Shown here one piece after another: positions 50,049-61,382 of a stretch of 64,000 nucleotides of DNA (position 1 is the first letter of the stretch; each line of letters starts with the position of its first letter). The stretch comes from Isoetes taiwanensis (taxonomy: Eukaryota > Streptophyta > Lycopodiopsida > Isoetales > Isoetaceae). The position numbers and the translations under genes were made by a program. The stretch spans positions 1 to 64,000 of the forward strand of contig JAJEKV010000693.1 of NCBI GenBank assembly GCA_021234155.1. Reading direction: 5' to 3'. The notes under the pieces were generated by a model, which ran no database searches, was not told the DNA's origin, and was given only the letters and a program-made list of their open reading frames with translations.

Positions 50049-50265
50049 ATGTCAAAAATCATGAACGAGCTGGTGGGGGAGGTGTCCCTGAATAACATAC
50101 CTACCGAGAACTCAAATTCTGCCGATGTTCTTGGGGTGCCACATACCCCTGGTGTGCATTCCACTGATTTTATGCCCCCTGCCATGCATTTTTTCGAGCT
50201 TTGTGAAGGGATGGAAATTTACTGCCATAATATGATCGTTATTGCTGAGCTATGCTCTGGTATGG
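50049..50265 (+). pseudogene. ORF interrupted by the LTR retrotransposon (left part)
   Basis: An open frame begins at 50049 (MSKIMNELVGEVSLNN) and includes MHFFELCEGMEIYCHNM. It reads straight into the target-site duplication at 50261-50265. If the element and one TATGG copy are removed, the frame continues at 60946 for 24 more codons (AMSMGIYDEQLHGALNHLVS) to a stop at 61017-61019. The product is not recognised. It may be an exon of a host gene or of another transposon. Confidence 0.45.
50261..50265 (+). repeat. Target-site duplication, left (TATGG)
   Basis: TATGG immediately precedes the 5' LTR and is repeated at 60941-60945 immediately after the 3' LTR. Five bases is the normal Ty3/gypsy duplication length. 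Confidence 0.85.
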
Positions 50266-51804
50266 TGTGACGTTCCCCTAGAATATACGATATAAATACA
50301 TTATATCCCTAGGCCGCGTCACTATACAAATCTACATTAGTAGACTTAGCGCAAGTGTGGGGGCATGGCCAGGATTATTTACATAACTTGGCCAACCTTG
50401 AAGGTGACCCATTTCCGTGGCTTCACTCTATGGGTGACCGCCACATGGGCCAGCCCTATTGGAGCCAAGTGGCCCTCATGTGAACCTTAACATATAAAAA
50501 GGCTAAACCTCAAACCCTAGCGCACTTTTGGCTCCACCAACCTCAGAACCCATCGGTTTGATGAGCTCGACTGAAGACCGTCTTCGACGGAGAGTTGCGC
50601 CCGGCGAGGAGGATCATCTTCTCCAACTACTTGCTAGAGATGGAGAACGTGGGGAGTTAGCGATAGCGTGTGAGTATGTGTATTTGGATAGATTCAGTAT
50701 TGTAGTAGAGCCATTCTAGAACCTATTGTCTGAACATGAACCCTAATCAATAAACCCTAACTATAAGTTAGATGTATGTGATTAGGATTAGTTATTATTC
50801 TCTTTTATTATCAAGATTATGTTGATATGATGTTGGTTGATCTCATATTTGCACCTCTTGTGTATTGGGAAGGGGGTAGAGACCTAGTAGCCATTGGTAG
50901 ATGATGCTCCTAGTTTAGACCCACTTAGTTCCCCATTATTATCTTGACAGTGCATAGAGCCCCACGCTACTCTGAGGAGGCTATGGAATGGCTGAGCACC
51001 ATACAAGCCGGTCATGGCAAAGTGGAGGGAGGGACCTGGCGGCGTGGCTCTTGGGGTCCCATGGCGGGCTAGACTCATAGTCGGTCCCGTGGGCGGATAT
51101 GGGTCAAACACTTCTGGGTCAATGGTGTCGCCTTGACTCTCAAAAGGTTGCAAGTGTCGGCTTGGCTCTTGTTTTGGGGAGTTCAGTTGGGTATGGGCGT
51201 ATTTGCCACGATCCTATAGCGCCCATGGGCCAGCACTCAGGAGGAGATGCAACCCCTTCCTACCTCATCGGCCAGGGGAGGAGATGGTGTAGTCGATTGG
51301 GTGATACCATGGGATTCGTCTCGGTGGGATTCTGATCCGCGTCGAGCTGATTTAGCCCTATCACGCAAGTATGCGGGGAGGAGGATGGAGTGGTCAACCC
51401 TAGCCATTGTCTATTGCCAAGCCCAAGTCATTGCCGTAACTTCGATTACGTTCTATCTGGAGGCCCGGTAGTCGGTCGACTCCCCTTGAGTCGAGCCTCA
51501 GGGCGGAGCCTCTATTTGATGTATTTGATGCATTCATTGTATTATTGTATTTGATGACATGGTCGGATGGATTATCACTACCCGCCGAGGTAGTCTATTG
51601 TTATTGTTGCTAGTGCTTATGTTGTATATTTGCTTCGTGACATAGGGACCCATAGGGGCCGGGATAGAATGACACCTCTGTGTCCTCTACTCGATCGTCC
51701 CCGGACCAGACCTTGAAGTTAGGCGAGAAGGCCTCTGACGGATGCCGTTGGATGGGAAAAGGTCCTTCGATAATATCTGGGTATATAGGGCGCGAGGCGT
51801 CACA
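50266..51804 (+). repeat. 5' LTR
   Basis: Starts TGTGACGTTCCC and ends GCGTCACA. A TATA box (TATAAAAA, 50493-50500) follows 'gtgaaccttaaca'. The AT-rich middle (about 50695-50880) is almost identical to the 3' LTR, whereas CG-rich parts (50550-50660 and 50930-51480) differ by many 1-5 base indels. Confidence 0.9.
50493..50500 (+). promoter_or_regulatory. TATA box in 5' LTR
   Basis: TATAAAAA, matched by TATAAAAG at 59613-59620 in the 3' LTR. It marks the probable U3/R transcription start region about 230 bases into the LTR. Confidence 0.6.
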
Positions 51805-51805
51805 A

Positions 51806-51820
51806 TGGTATCGAGCAATG
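51806..51820 (+). other. Primer-binding-like site
   Basis: TGGTATCGAGCAATG begins two bases after the LTR. Plant elements primed by initiator Met tRNA have TGGTATCAGAGC; here one A is missing, as it is in the related site at 5802-5815. Confidence 0.7.
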
Positions 51821-52258
51821 ATCTTGGTTGACCAAAAGATCAAGCAGCCATCACCTTATGATAGAAAACTAAGCGGCCTAGTAAAAATTGGGGTGCGAAT
51901 CCCAATATTGAACCTCGAGTGGAAAAAATTTCCATGGATAAGGTCTAAGTTAGAAAATAATAGTAATAGAATCCATGAATTCTAGAGTTTGATGAAAAAA
52001 AAAAAAAAAAAATAAATTGGCCAAAATAGACTCTAATATTATAGGGTCAATGTAAATAAAAATGGTTGGAATAAATAACAGGTATAAATATCCCTATATA
52101 TACCTAATTTGGCCACAATAACTTTGCCTTATCTGTTTCCTTAAATCCCCGGAGTTACCTTCTCTTCAAAAAGGAGATCTCTAAGAGGTTTAGTCCAACT
52201 CGAGGCAGGTTTAATATAGCGCATACGAAAAAGCCACCGCCGGGAAATACCAAGCTTC

Positions 52259-52948
52259 GTGAAGGTGTTGACATGTAAGCATAGGCAGCGATTTACCCGA
52301 GAAATATCAGAAAGCGGGCGAAGGATCATCAATGAGCGGGAGTTCCAGGGGAAAACGAACGGTGGTATTAGTAGATTTATCTTTGAGTCATCGTCGGAAA
52401 AACGAAGGTCCGGAATCCACAAGAACAAAGAAAAAAATTGCGGCGAGGAGAGGACTGAATCAGCGAAAAAGGAGGGAAATCGTCGGTGTGAAAAGTAAAC
52501 GTGGCCCTGAGAGGACTTCGGAGGAACAAGAGGAGTCAATTGTATGGGAGAGGCGATCTAAGCGCCGCCTTGATAGGTATGATAACTTCGAGTCTAGTAA
52601 TTCGTGATCAAAGGACGCTCGAGACACAAGCGGGGACAAAAATCTCCCGGAGCAGCGATAGCACACCCCCGCAAGTATCAGGAAATGGCCTACCCATGGG
52701 AAATGAGGATAAAGAAGTCTGAAGCGAGGGGAGAGACCATTAAGTCTCGGAAGGATCGGGGAATCTGGGAGGAAGTTACAAGATTGCACGTGCATATATG
52801 GAACAATGGGTTGTCTATAATCATTGGTATAGCCAATCAAGATTCCCAGTTGTAAAAGGAGGAGACCTCGGCCGGATGTTGGGAAACCCACCTCGGCGGG
52901 GAGGGCGAAGAAAGCAGGCAAAGCATGGGCCAAACTCGAAGCACTCAA
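52259..52948 (+). pseudogene. Basic, Arg/Lys/Glu-rich ORFs in gag position
   Basis: Overlapping plus frames at 52259-52498, 52332-52607 and 52604-52855 encode highly charged peptides (for example SEKRRSGIHKNKEKN and KKIAARRGLNQRKRREI). They occupy the place of gag but show no capsid or CCHC zinc-knuckle pattern. The antisense frame of 162 codons (52460-52948) lacks known motifs and is taken as a shadow. Identity of the product is unknown. Confidence 0.3.
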
Positions 52949-52949
52949 G

Positions 52950-55495
52950 GGCCTAAGAGAAATTAGGCATTTTCAACAATGCGTAAATCTCTTGATTGAA
53001 GAACCCCCTTTGAGAGGCTAGTCAGAAATTATCACGAATTTCTGACCCGGTATAGGGTTACCCTATGATGCTCAGGGTTTGCCAAGAAGCAGCTGAGGCA
53101 GAGTTGTGTCAGTTGTTTGAGGAGTCAAATCTCTGCGCTATTCATGCAAAACGAGTCACTGTTATGCCGAAGGACATGAATTTGGCAAAACGAATACGAA
53201 GGGAAAAGATATTGGGGTATTTTTGAAGAGTTACAAAATCATGAAATCTTGTCATAATTATTAGTAAATGTTTAGTAGATGTTTATGTCAAAGGTGTTCG
53301 TTTTATATGTTTAAAGGTTCTTCTACATTAAAGCTCTATGTATTAAACTTTGCTTAGGATTAGGAATCTATAAAGTCTCTTTGTTTCCATAAAATTGTAA
53401 AGCTATAGTGCTTTTACAAAGTTATTATGGAGGAATCTATAAAGTCTCTTTGTTTCCATAAAATTGTAAAGCTATAGTGCTTCTACAAAGTTATTATGGA
53501 GTATTAAATTTTCTAGCGCTTATAGAATAGTATTTTAACTTGGTATTCAGGTAGCTATGAGTAATGCTAGATAAGTATTGAAGCGTTGTGAACGAAAAAA
53601 ATAGAACGAGCTTAAAACATTTTTACTGAAGCCGTTACAATCAACAGCTGTGCTCAACTGTTGATAGACTTTAGTGCTAAATCCAGCAGCTGATATTGAG
53701 TAGAAACTAATCTAGAGTAATATAAATTTGTAATACTCAATGTTAACAGCTTGAAGGCGTAGATTAGAAATCCATTCACTATTTCGAATAGATTTTACTA
53801 TTTCGAATTCCCCATCCAAATAACAGCTTCAAACCTGTAGTTAAAAATCCATTCGAAATTTAGTTAACAGGCTTGTTAACAGCCTGTAGTTAAATAAACT
53901 TATTCTAAACTGTCATTGCAGCTTTAAATCTGTGGCAAGCAGATCCTTACCAGGCCGAAATTGAAAGAAAAGCTGGAAGATATTTAGTCACCAGTCCAGA
54001 TTATAAAATACCTTAAAAACATGCCCAAGCCGGAAATAAGACGCCATCAGAAGATCATAACGGTAAGTAGAGAGCTGTAGCAGGAATAGATTTCCATCAA
54101 CAAACCGAATAAGTAGAAACAGGGCTCAGGGCGACTCATGCCGCGCCCTGGCCTCACCCCAAACTTTCGAAGACTTCGGCAGCGGGGTGGGTGATCCGCA
54201 TCGAAGAAAACATCTTCCTTTCCTGCCTTCTTCTGCCAAAGATCAAACTATACCTGCTGCTTGAAGAAAACATCACCAGACTTGAAAAAACCTCGCCAAG
54301 ACCTTGAGCAGGCTGAAGAATGGCGGAGGCGACCCCATCTTGGCCCACTGGCAGTGCGAGAAATTAGGGGCGACCCGGTAGCGGGGTGTGTCATACTGTC
54401 AGGCCTCCTGACCCATTATTTTTTCCTTTATAGCTTCTATCTTTGCCCTAAATTCCCTGACCGTGGAAATAAAAGTTAAGCTATTTTTCTCTTTACATTA
54501 TTTCTTTCTTTCCATTTAGTTCCTAGGAATTCCTACATAAGCCCTCTTGCTTTTCATTTGTTTCGACATATCCACAAAGTTCTCACGCATCTTTTTGGCT
54601 CACATTTTGTTAATTGCTTTGCTTCTAGGAAGTGTTTGTTGCCAAGTCCCATTGTGTTATATCCTCATTCAAATGCGAAGGAATATTTCAAATATGTCGA
54701 TATCCTCTTTAAAATATTTAGTGCCAATATGATAGTCTCTAACCTTGTCCAAATACACTTGTGCTTAGCCCTTATCTAATAATACCTTATGTCTAGACCA
54801 ACTTGCCATGATTTTTTTTTATTATTTTAATTTTTAGTGCCTAGACCATTTAGCAAGCTTACAACTAATTGTGTACTTTTCCATGTTAATATACTACTTG
54901 ATACATTAAATAAAGAGCATGCTAAAATATTATTTTGCTCCATAGATTATTACCCTTAAGTAGCATTCAACATTTGGCATATCATGCCCAACTAAGTTAG
55001 CTACGTGTTTTTCAAATAAGTTGGGTCTGCTACATGCCGTTTGTTGAGGGCACATGCATGTTTTACATTTCTCAACTCAGGTCGACCCTACTAAATCGAC
55101 TCAAAGATCTTTCCCAATAGGTTGGATTTACTTCATGCAAGTTATTCAAGGCACATGCATGTTCGCCTTATGTAGGCACAAGCACAAACACAAGGTACAA
55201 GTTTTTAATAAAAAAACTTGTTAACATATGTACATGTACATAACATAGAAAAAAAAAAGGGGACATGATTGGGTTACTTGGATTCCAAGCCCCAAGTACT
55301 CATGTACTAAAACAATACATAAACTTTGAAAAATTAGGGTTTCGATGTGGAACCCTAAGAGACTTTTAGGGTACATATATCGTCTTGCTTCTACTAAAAG
55401 AAACAAGGAGCTTACTCAAGCCATTTTCCACTCTTACTATTTTACATAGCCGTTTCCTGCACCTCGCCTAGTTCTATGGTGCCTACAGGGTTTGT
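52950..55495 (+). other. Internal region of the element without recognised coding
   Basis: AT-rich sequence that should hold protease, reverse transcriptase and RNase H in a complete chromovirus, but none is visible on either strand. It could be a replacement by unrelated sequence or a deletion with filler. Confidence 0.5.
53362..53500. repeat. Tandem duplication, 2 x 69 bp
   Basis: Two adjacent 69-bp copies beginning AGGAATCTATAAAGTCTC, differing by about one base (cttttacaa versus cttctacaa). A recent duplication inside the element's interior. Confidence 0.9.
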
Positions 55496-55765
55496 TGAAT
55501 AGTATTGCAACTCAGAGCACATAAAAGAGGCACCAATCGACGGGGTATTTCAAGTCTTTCAGCATACCTTTAATCTTTATGAAACAACACCAAGGACACC
55601 GTATTACCAAGATATCCTTGGTCAATACAGTCAACAGCTCCAAGGCCAGGATGTGAGACTCCAAGGGCAAACTGGAGCGTGAATCTTTCTTAAAGCTATC
55701 ACACAGCACTGAATCAGACACCGAAGAAGACAATCTGGAAAAGGGCTGAAAGAATGCCATGATAC

Positions 55766-56976
55766 ATGACATGTACGGTCCAAAGGCACAAATATATATC
55801 AGCACAAGCAGCCTTTGAAACCTTCTTCCATTATCAGGCAATAAATAAGATAGGAGAACCATCAGTCCGACTTCTTGATCTAGCACCATTGAATATGAGG
55901 GCAGCTAGACCACATTTAGAGGAACTCGACACCAAGGCCAACCTTCTAGAAGGCCCATCAGCCAAGTATTAGGAAGGGGAACATGACTATGAGGAGGAAG
56001 TCCATGAATTTGAGAATGAACCCAGATTAGCCAGGCAAATGGAGAAGTACAACAGGACCACTGAGGACCTCCCAAGAAAGGCAACAACAACCCAGTTGGA
56101 ATCACATCTCTTACATCAATTGTTATTGAATGGAAGGAATACCTTTTTGCAGATGATACCTTACACCTACCATTCTCCATTGATTAAGGTCTTCGCATGG
56201 ATGAACTCCTATCTATGATCATTGATACTTATAACGACGACTTCATCGACTATTTAGAGCAAGAACTTTCAAGGAAAATAACCGAAAGAGAGACATATAC
56301 AACACATAACATCACGGACAGACAAGCATATGATTTTATCGAGCACTGGGTGCAACATCAAGATCTTCTAGATGAAGAGGAATTTCAGGCAATTCAAGCA
56401 AGATTGTATAAGAGTAAGAGCACAGCCCAACCCAAATAAGCCACGTCATCATGGGGCCAAACCCTGAGAGGCAGTCATATTAACCTTGGTAGCACCATCT
56501 CGATGAAGAGGGATCATGGCGACCTAATGGAGATAGAAATATACAGTCAAGCAGCCATGAGGAAAGGGTCAGAATCCCTAGTCGACATGGAAAAAGCTTC
56601 ATGCTATTATCTTTCTTCACTCATTCAAGGTCAAATAGTAGTTTTCCACAAACAATTTAGCCATAGGGGAACAGGGGCAATTTACTTGCTACAGCACTCT
56701 CCGGCTTCGGGATTCATTCCAAACTTGCGAGTACATCGACATGTAATCCTAATTAGGAGATCTATGGCCTTGCATTACCTTCATTTAGCTCGAGGATACC
56801 TTAGAGATGCACCCTTAGCATTAATGGTTGCACGGGCACAGGACTTGCCATGGGAAAAGCTAGGTCTAGCACTTGAAGGATGCTCGACATGGAACATGCT
56901 ACGAAACGTCGACCACGGCCTCAAACTCAAAGACATTAAGGAGCACTTCAAACCGAAATGTCGACGTCAGCATTAG
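55766..56976 (+). pseudogene. Unidentified ORFs inside the LTR element
   Basis: Successive plus frames run at 55766-55972, 56197-56439 (80 codons, acidic, DDFIDYLEQELSRKITERE) and 56503-56976 (157 codons). The last contains VFHKQFSHRGTGAIYLLQHS and NVDHGLKLKDIKEHFKPKC. Length and composition look protein-like, but I recognise no domain. Position is before the integrase, where RT/RNase H would be expected. They could be a diverged gag-like product, captured host sequence or a nested element. Confidence 0.35.
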
Positions 56977-57247
56977 ACCCACAAGCGCCTACAAAGTAGA
57001 TACAACTTAAATTTCGTTCTTGATTGAGATCAAATATGTATCATGAGTATAACTCTTTTTGCTATAATTTCTTCTACGAGAAAGATGAATAAAAACAGTA
57101 ACAATACCACAGTAGCCACATCGCATAACAGATATTCGAGATCAATGTTTGCAGCTAGAATTTCACGACACCCTCGCAGAACTCGGGTAGTCAAGGTAAG
57201 AAAATTGCCTCAATAATGGAGTGCATCTCATAAATGCATCATGAAGG

Positions 57248-57700
57248 ATGGGATTGAATATATCCCTTAGCTTGAAGTCATCAACCCAGACCAAAAGATA
57301 TAAAAAGGAAGGTAATCTTTTATACCACAAGGACAAACTTTGCGTCCCAGAGGCATCAGGAGTAAGGAAGTTAATTCTTCATGATACTCATAATAGCCCA
57401 ATAGCCGGCCACGCGGGGTTCATGAAAACTTACTTCAAGATAAGAAGTAGTTACTTCTGGCCAGGCATGAAAAGGGACATCGCCAACTATATTCGGCAGT
57501 GTCAATTGTGCCAGCAAACAAAAGCGGAGCAACTCCGAATTCTAGGAACCTTAGAACCCTTGGCAGTGCCAAATGCTAAATGAGAGGTTGTGAGCATGGA
57601 TTTTATAACCGGACTCCCAAGAACACCAAGAGGCCATGATGCCTTAATGGTCGTGGTTGACAAGCTATCAAAGATGGCTCACTTTTGCCATGTCGAACCA
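57248..57700 (+). pseudogene. Integrase zinc-binding domain and start of core
   Basis: The frame 57248-57583 carries the H2C2 zinc finger (HDTHNSPIAGHAGF ... CQLCQQTKA) preceded by a typical KLILHDTH lead. After an in-frame TGA at 57584-57586, the same frame continues with [18 protein letters not shown], which holds the first Asp of the DDE triad, then [12 protein letters not shown]. The frame breaks near 57705. The TGA stands where the family normally has Trp. Confidence 0.8.
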
Positions 57701-57844
57701 CCGATCTGACTTTGATACCGCCTTTGCTTTTTTTGCAAAGGAAATATTTAGATTGCATGGGATGCCAAGGGAAATCATCTCGATGGAGATCCTAAGTTCA
57801 TAAGTGCTTATACGGAAGGATTTCTTCAACACGATCGGACAAAG

Positions 57845-58684
57845 TTGTCCATGAGTACACCATATCATCCCCAAACTGATGGGCAAACGGAACGGACCAA
57901 TCGAATATTAGAAGACATGTTGAGGAACTATGTATGGAATAAACAGTCAAAATGGGGTGACTATATTTACTTGGTAGAGTTTGCATATAACAGTACCAAG
58001 CAGGAATCCTCGCAAATGTCCCCTTTCATGATAAATTATGGCTATCAATGTCTAACACGAACCACGTGGCATAACCCGGTGTCAAAGGTTGAAGTTTCTC
58101 AACAAATGTTGGCCCGATATCAAACAATTAGTAAAACGAAGTCGAGGCTATTTATTGGCACAAGAAGTCGACAAAAGAGCATAGCCGATAAGCATAGAAC
58201 CGAAAGAGAATTCCAAGTAGGGGATAATGTTTGGCTTAAGATAAAACTTAAACAAGCAAAGCTCAAAATCGGCAATTGCAAGAAGCTTGCTCCAAGGTGG
58301 GCGGGACCATTCCAAATTGTTCAGAGAATAGGTAACCAATCCTATAAATTGGATCTCCCCACCCACTTGAAGGTTCATAAAGTCTTCCATGTAAGCCTTT
58401 TGAAAAAGCATACTCCTAATCCGGACGAGATATTGGAAACTCCAACCTTGTTGGAAATGACCGAAGAACAACTTGAGATCGTCCCAGAAGCTCTTCTTGA
58501 CAAGGCATATAAGAAAACAAGGAGATCTCAGTTCCTCCAATATTTGGTCAAGTGGAAACACTTGCCAGTGGAAGACGCGACATGGGTACTTAAATCTGAT
58601 CTTGAGAAGCAGTACCCACAGTTTATGGAGCAATGCAAAGGCCAGCTCGTCAGCGACATCGTCGATAATGATTCAGAAAGGTGA
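57845..58684 (+). CDS. Integrase C-terminal half with chromodomain (279 codons open)
   Basis: A long uninterrupted frame. It starts inside the integrase core at TPYHPQTDGQTERTNR, whose Glu (about residue 16) is the third catalytic residue. It continues through the DNA-binding C-terminal part (WAGPFQIVQRIGNQSYKL and HVSLLKKHTP, the GPY/F-type module) and ends in a chromodomain (FLQYLVKWKHLPVEDATW, then LEKQYPQFMEQ). The ATG is not the true start; upstream core sequence including the second Asp is frameshifted. Chromodomains of this kind direct integration to particular chromatin. The openness of this part contrasts with the rest of pol. Confidence 0.85.
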   Translation: MSMSTPYHPQTDGQTERTNRILEDMLRNYVWNKQSKWGDYIYLVEFAYNSTKQESSQMSPFMINYGYQCLTRTTWHNPVSKVEVSQQMLARYQTISKTKSRLFIGTRSRQKSIADKHRTEREFQVGDNVWLKIKLKQAKLKIGNCKKLAPRWAGPFQIVQRIGNQSYKLDLPTHLKVHKVFHVSLLKKHTPNPDEILETPTLLEMTEEQLEIVPEALLDKAYKKTRRSQFLQYLVKWKHLPVEDATWVLKSDLEKQYPQFMEQCKGQLVSDIVDNDSER

Positions 58685-59377
58685 GTGCATTCACTCAATA
58701 GAGATTTGGCCGAGACGAATCAAAGAGTGCATGCAATCACTTTAGAAGCCAAGATGTATATAGGTTATGACGCATGAGAGCATGAGCGATGATGGGATCA
58801 TGCTTAATGTTCCCTATGCAATGATGTCATGCCTATAGGTTAAGTGTGCATGCATGAGTCCTAGAATAGGGATCATGGATAGGTGCATGATAGGGAACCA
58901 CCTAGAGTCTATGGCTGTTATGGAGGATAAGCCACCTCCTATGCCAGAGCTGACAAAAGGTGTAGGCATTAGACATGTAGGCATAATAGGCATGTCACAT
59001 GCATGTATAGTATAATGTAATGTAAATTAAATAGGGGGTGGACCGTTAAAACCACAAATTACTAATTAAACTAACGTGATATGCTCCTATTGGCCAATAG
59101 AGGAAAGGTACCGTAAGGAGGAAGTACATCACACCAAGAATATGAGCTTATAACATTTTGTCTTAGTTATAAAACTCCTCAGGATGTCTCAAGTTATCAT
59201 AATGTAAAAATTACTGAAACTATATAAATTGTATAAGAAAATAGTAGCTTCACCTCATACCGGTAATTAACAGGAAGTTATGGTTTGTGATAAAATTCTA
59301 AGTGTTATATGCATATTCTTCTTTATATTGTGCGGGTTTGTTTCACCTATATGTATCTTGAGGACAAACATTATCTT
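58685..59377 (+). other. 3' untranslated internal region of the LTR element
   Basis: No coding content, rich in 'gcatgcatg/catgcctatag' words. It leads to the polypurine tract, as is usual between the chromodomain and the 3' LTR. Confidence 0.6.
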
Positions 59378-59387
59378 AAGGGGAGAA
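59378..59387 (+). other. Polypurine tract
   Basis: AAGGGGAGAA directly followed by TGATGGCG of the 3' LTR, the usual chromovirus plus-strand priming site. Confidence 0.85.
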
Positions 59388-60940
59388 TGATGGCGTTCCC
59401 TAGAATATACGATATAAATACGTATATCCTAGGCCCACGTCACTATACAAATCTACATTAGTAGACTTGTATGCACCAAGTGTGGGGGCATGGCCAAGTT
59501 ATTTACATAACTTGGCCAACCTAGAAGGTGACCCATTTCCACGTGGCTTCACTCTATAGGTGACCACATGGCGCCCTATTGGAGCCAAGTGGCCCTCATG
59601 TGAACCTTAACATATAAAAGGCTAAACCCCTAAACCCTAGCCACTTTTGGCTCCACCAACCTCAGACCCATCGGTTCGCGATCGGGAGCTTCCTTCGAAG
59701 GCCGTCTTCGACGGAAACCGTTAGCGGCCAGAGAGGATCATCTTCTCCAACTACTTGCTAGAGATGGAGAACCGGGGGGTTAGCGATAGCGTGTCGAGGC
59801 GTGTATTTGGATAGATTGATATTGTAGTAGAGCCATTCTAGAACCTATTGTCTGAATGAACCTAATCAATGAACGCTAACTATAAGTTAGATGTATGTGA
59901 TTAGGATTAGTTGTTATTCTCTTTTATTATCAAGATTATGTTGATATGATGTTGGTTGATCTCATATTTGCACCTCTTGTGTATTGGGAAGGGGTAGAGA
60001 CCTAGTAGCCATTAGTAGATGATGCTCCTAGTTTAGACCCACTGGTTCCCATTATTATGCTGCCTGTGCATAGAGCCCCCACTCGGCGCCACGGAGGCTA
60101 TGGAATGACCGAGCACCATACAACGGGGTGGCAAAGTGGAGGAGGACCTGCCGAAGCTTAACTCTACCGGGGTCCTATAGCGGCTAGACTCATAGTCTGG
60201 TCACCTGCGGCCTGGATATGGGTCCGACACTCTGGGTCAATGGTGTCAGCTTTGACTCTCAAGAGTTGCAAATTGTGCGGCTTGGCTCTTTTTTTGGGGA
60301 GTTGGTTTGGTATGGGACATGTGTCGCCACGATCCTATAGCGCCCATGGAGCCACTTGCACTCGAGGGGAGATGCAACCCTTCCTACCTCATCGGACCCG
60401 GGGAGATGCAAACGGGAGTAGTCTTGTTGGGTGATACCATGGGATTACGCCTCCCGAGGGTTACAAACCACGCCGAGCCTGATTTAGCCTATGCAAAGTA
60501 TGCGAGGGGAGATGGAGTGGTCAACCCTAGCCATTGTCCATTGCCAAGACCAAGTCATTGCCGCCAGAGCTTCTACCGATGTTCTATCCGGAGGCCCCGG
60601 CCGTCGATCGACTCTTGAGTCCGAGCCTGTAGGGAGCCTCTATTTGATGTATTTGATGCATTCATTGTATTATTGTATTTGATGACATGGTCGATGGATT
60701 ATCACTACCCTTCGAGTGGTCTATTGTTATTGTTGCTAGTGCTTATGTTGTATATTTTGCTTCTTTGACATAGGGACCCATAGAGGGCGGGCCGAATGAC
60801 ACCTACGTGTCCCTCTACCGATAAATGCGGACCCGAGCCGAAAGTTAGAAACAGGGCCCATATCTGACGGGTGCCGTTGGATGGGGAAGGTCCTTCGATG
60901 TATACGGCGGGCTGTCGTATATAGCGCAAGGAGCGTCACA
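59388..60940 (+). repeat. 3' LTR
   Basis: Starts TGATGGCGTTCCC and ends GCGTCACA, followed by TATGG. About 1553 bp. Same order of blocks as the 5' LTR, with a TATA box at 59613-59620. The start TGATGGCG versus TGTGACG in the 5' copy shows small indels at the very terminus. Confidence 0.9.
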
Positions 60941-60945
60941 TATGG
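60941..60945 (+). repeat. Target-site duplication, right (TATGG)
   Basis: Second copy of the five-base duplication. Confidence 0.85.
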
Positions 60946-61155
60946 CCATGAGCATGGGAATCTATGATGAGCAATTACATGGAGCTCTTAATCATCTAGT
61001 GAGCTCAGATGAAGATTAGAATTGCAGAGCTCGAGAGCACTTTGGTTGCCCTTCTGCAAGAAGCCCAAATCCCAATAGCTCCACATCATAATTTCTCAAC
61101 TTCTACTGTGCCTACTCCTATTGTGCCATCAGATGATGCTAATGTGGATAAATGA
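60946..61155 (+). pseudogene. ORF interrupted by the LTR retrotransposon (right part)
   Basis: Continues the frame of 50049-50265 to a stop at 61017-61019. In the next frame the sequence stays coding-like (RIAELESTLVALLQEAQIPI, then STVPTPIVPSDDANVDK) to a stop at 61153-61155, as if one extra base near 61017 shifted it. The second part looks like a short coiled coil plus Ser/Pro tail, that is a protein C-terminus. Family unknown. Confidence 0.4.
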
Positions 61156-61382
61156 ATGGACGGATGATGAAGGTGGAACCAACATGTTTTGAATAACTCC
61201 TGTTATATAAATAATAGAGAAAATGGTTCTTTCATCTTCACAAAGAAGTAGCTCTTATATAGCGTATCAATTTCTTATAAATGAAATAAAATCTTCTTAA
61301 TCTATAGCTATTGATTAAAGAAAAATGAATGAAATGAAATGAATTGAAATGAATTGAAACATAACCATGTGTGCAATGAAGC

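Larger units (their letters stand above)
50266..60940 (+). mobile_element. Chromovirus-type Ty3/gypsy LTR retrotransposon, pol-reduced
   Basis: A 10.7-kb element with matching LTRs (50266-51804 and 59388-60940), a PBS-like site at 51806, a polypurine tract at 59378-59387 and a flanking TATGG duplication. The recognisable pol is limited to the H2C2 zinc-binding domain, integrase and a C-terminal chromodomain, all on the plus strand. This domain order with a chromodomain defines chromoviruses. I found no protease (D-S/T-G) or reverse transcriptase (YxDD) pattern in 52-57 kb, so this copy could not make its own polymerase. Integrase itself carries at least one nonsense change and frameshifts. 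Confidence 0.9.

Noticed and set aside
52460-52948. 162-codon minus-strand ORF
   Set aside because: Antisense to charged plus-strand frames in the gag position of the LTR element; no known motif.
58148-58633. 161-codon minus-strand ORF
   Set aside because: Antisense shadow of the well-supported integrase-chromodomain frame.
59623-59640. Telomere-like 'cccctaaaccctag' motif
   Set aside because: Only about two degenerate units, present in both LTRs as part of the LTR sequence; not an interstitial telomere array.
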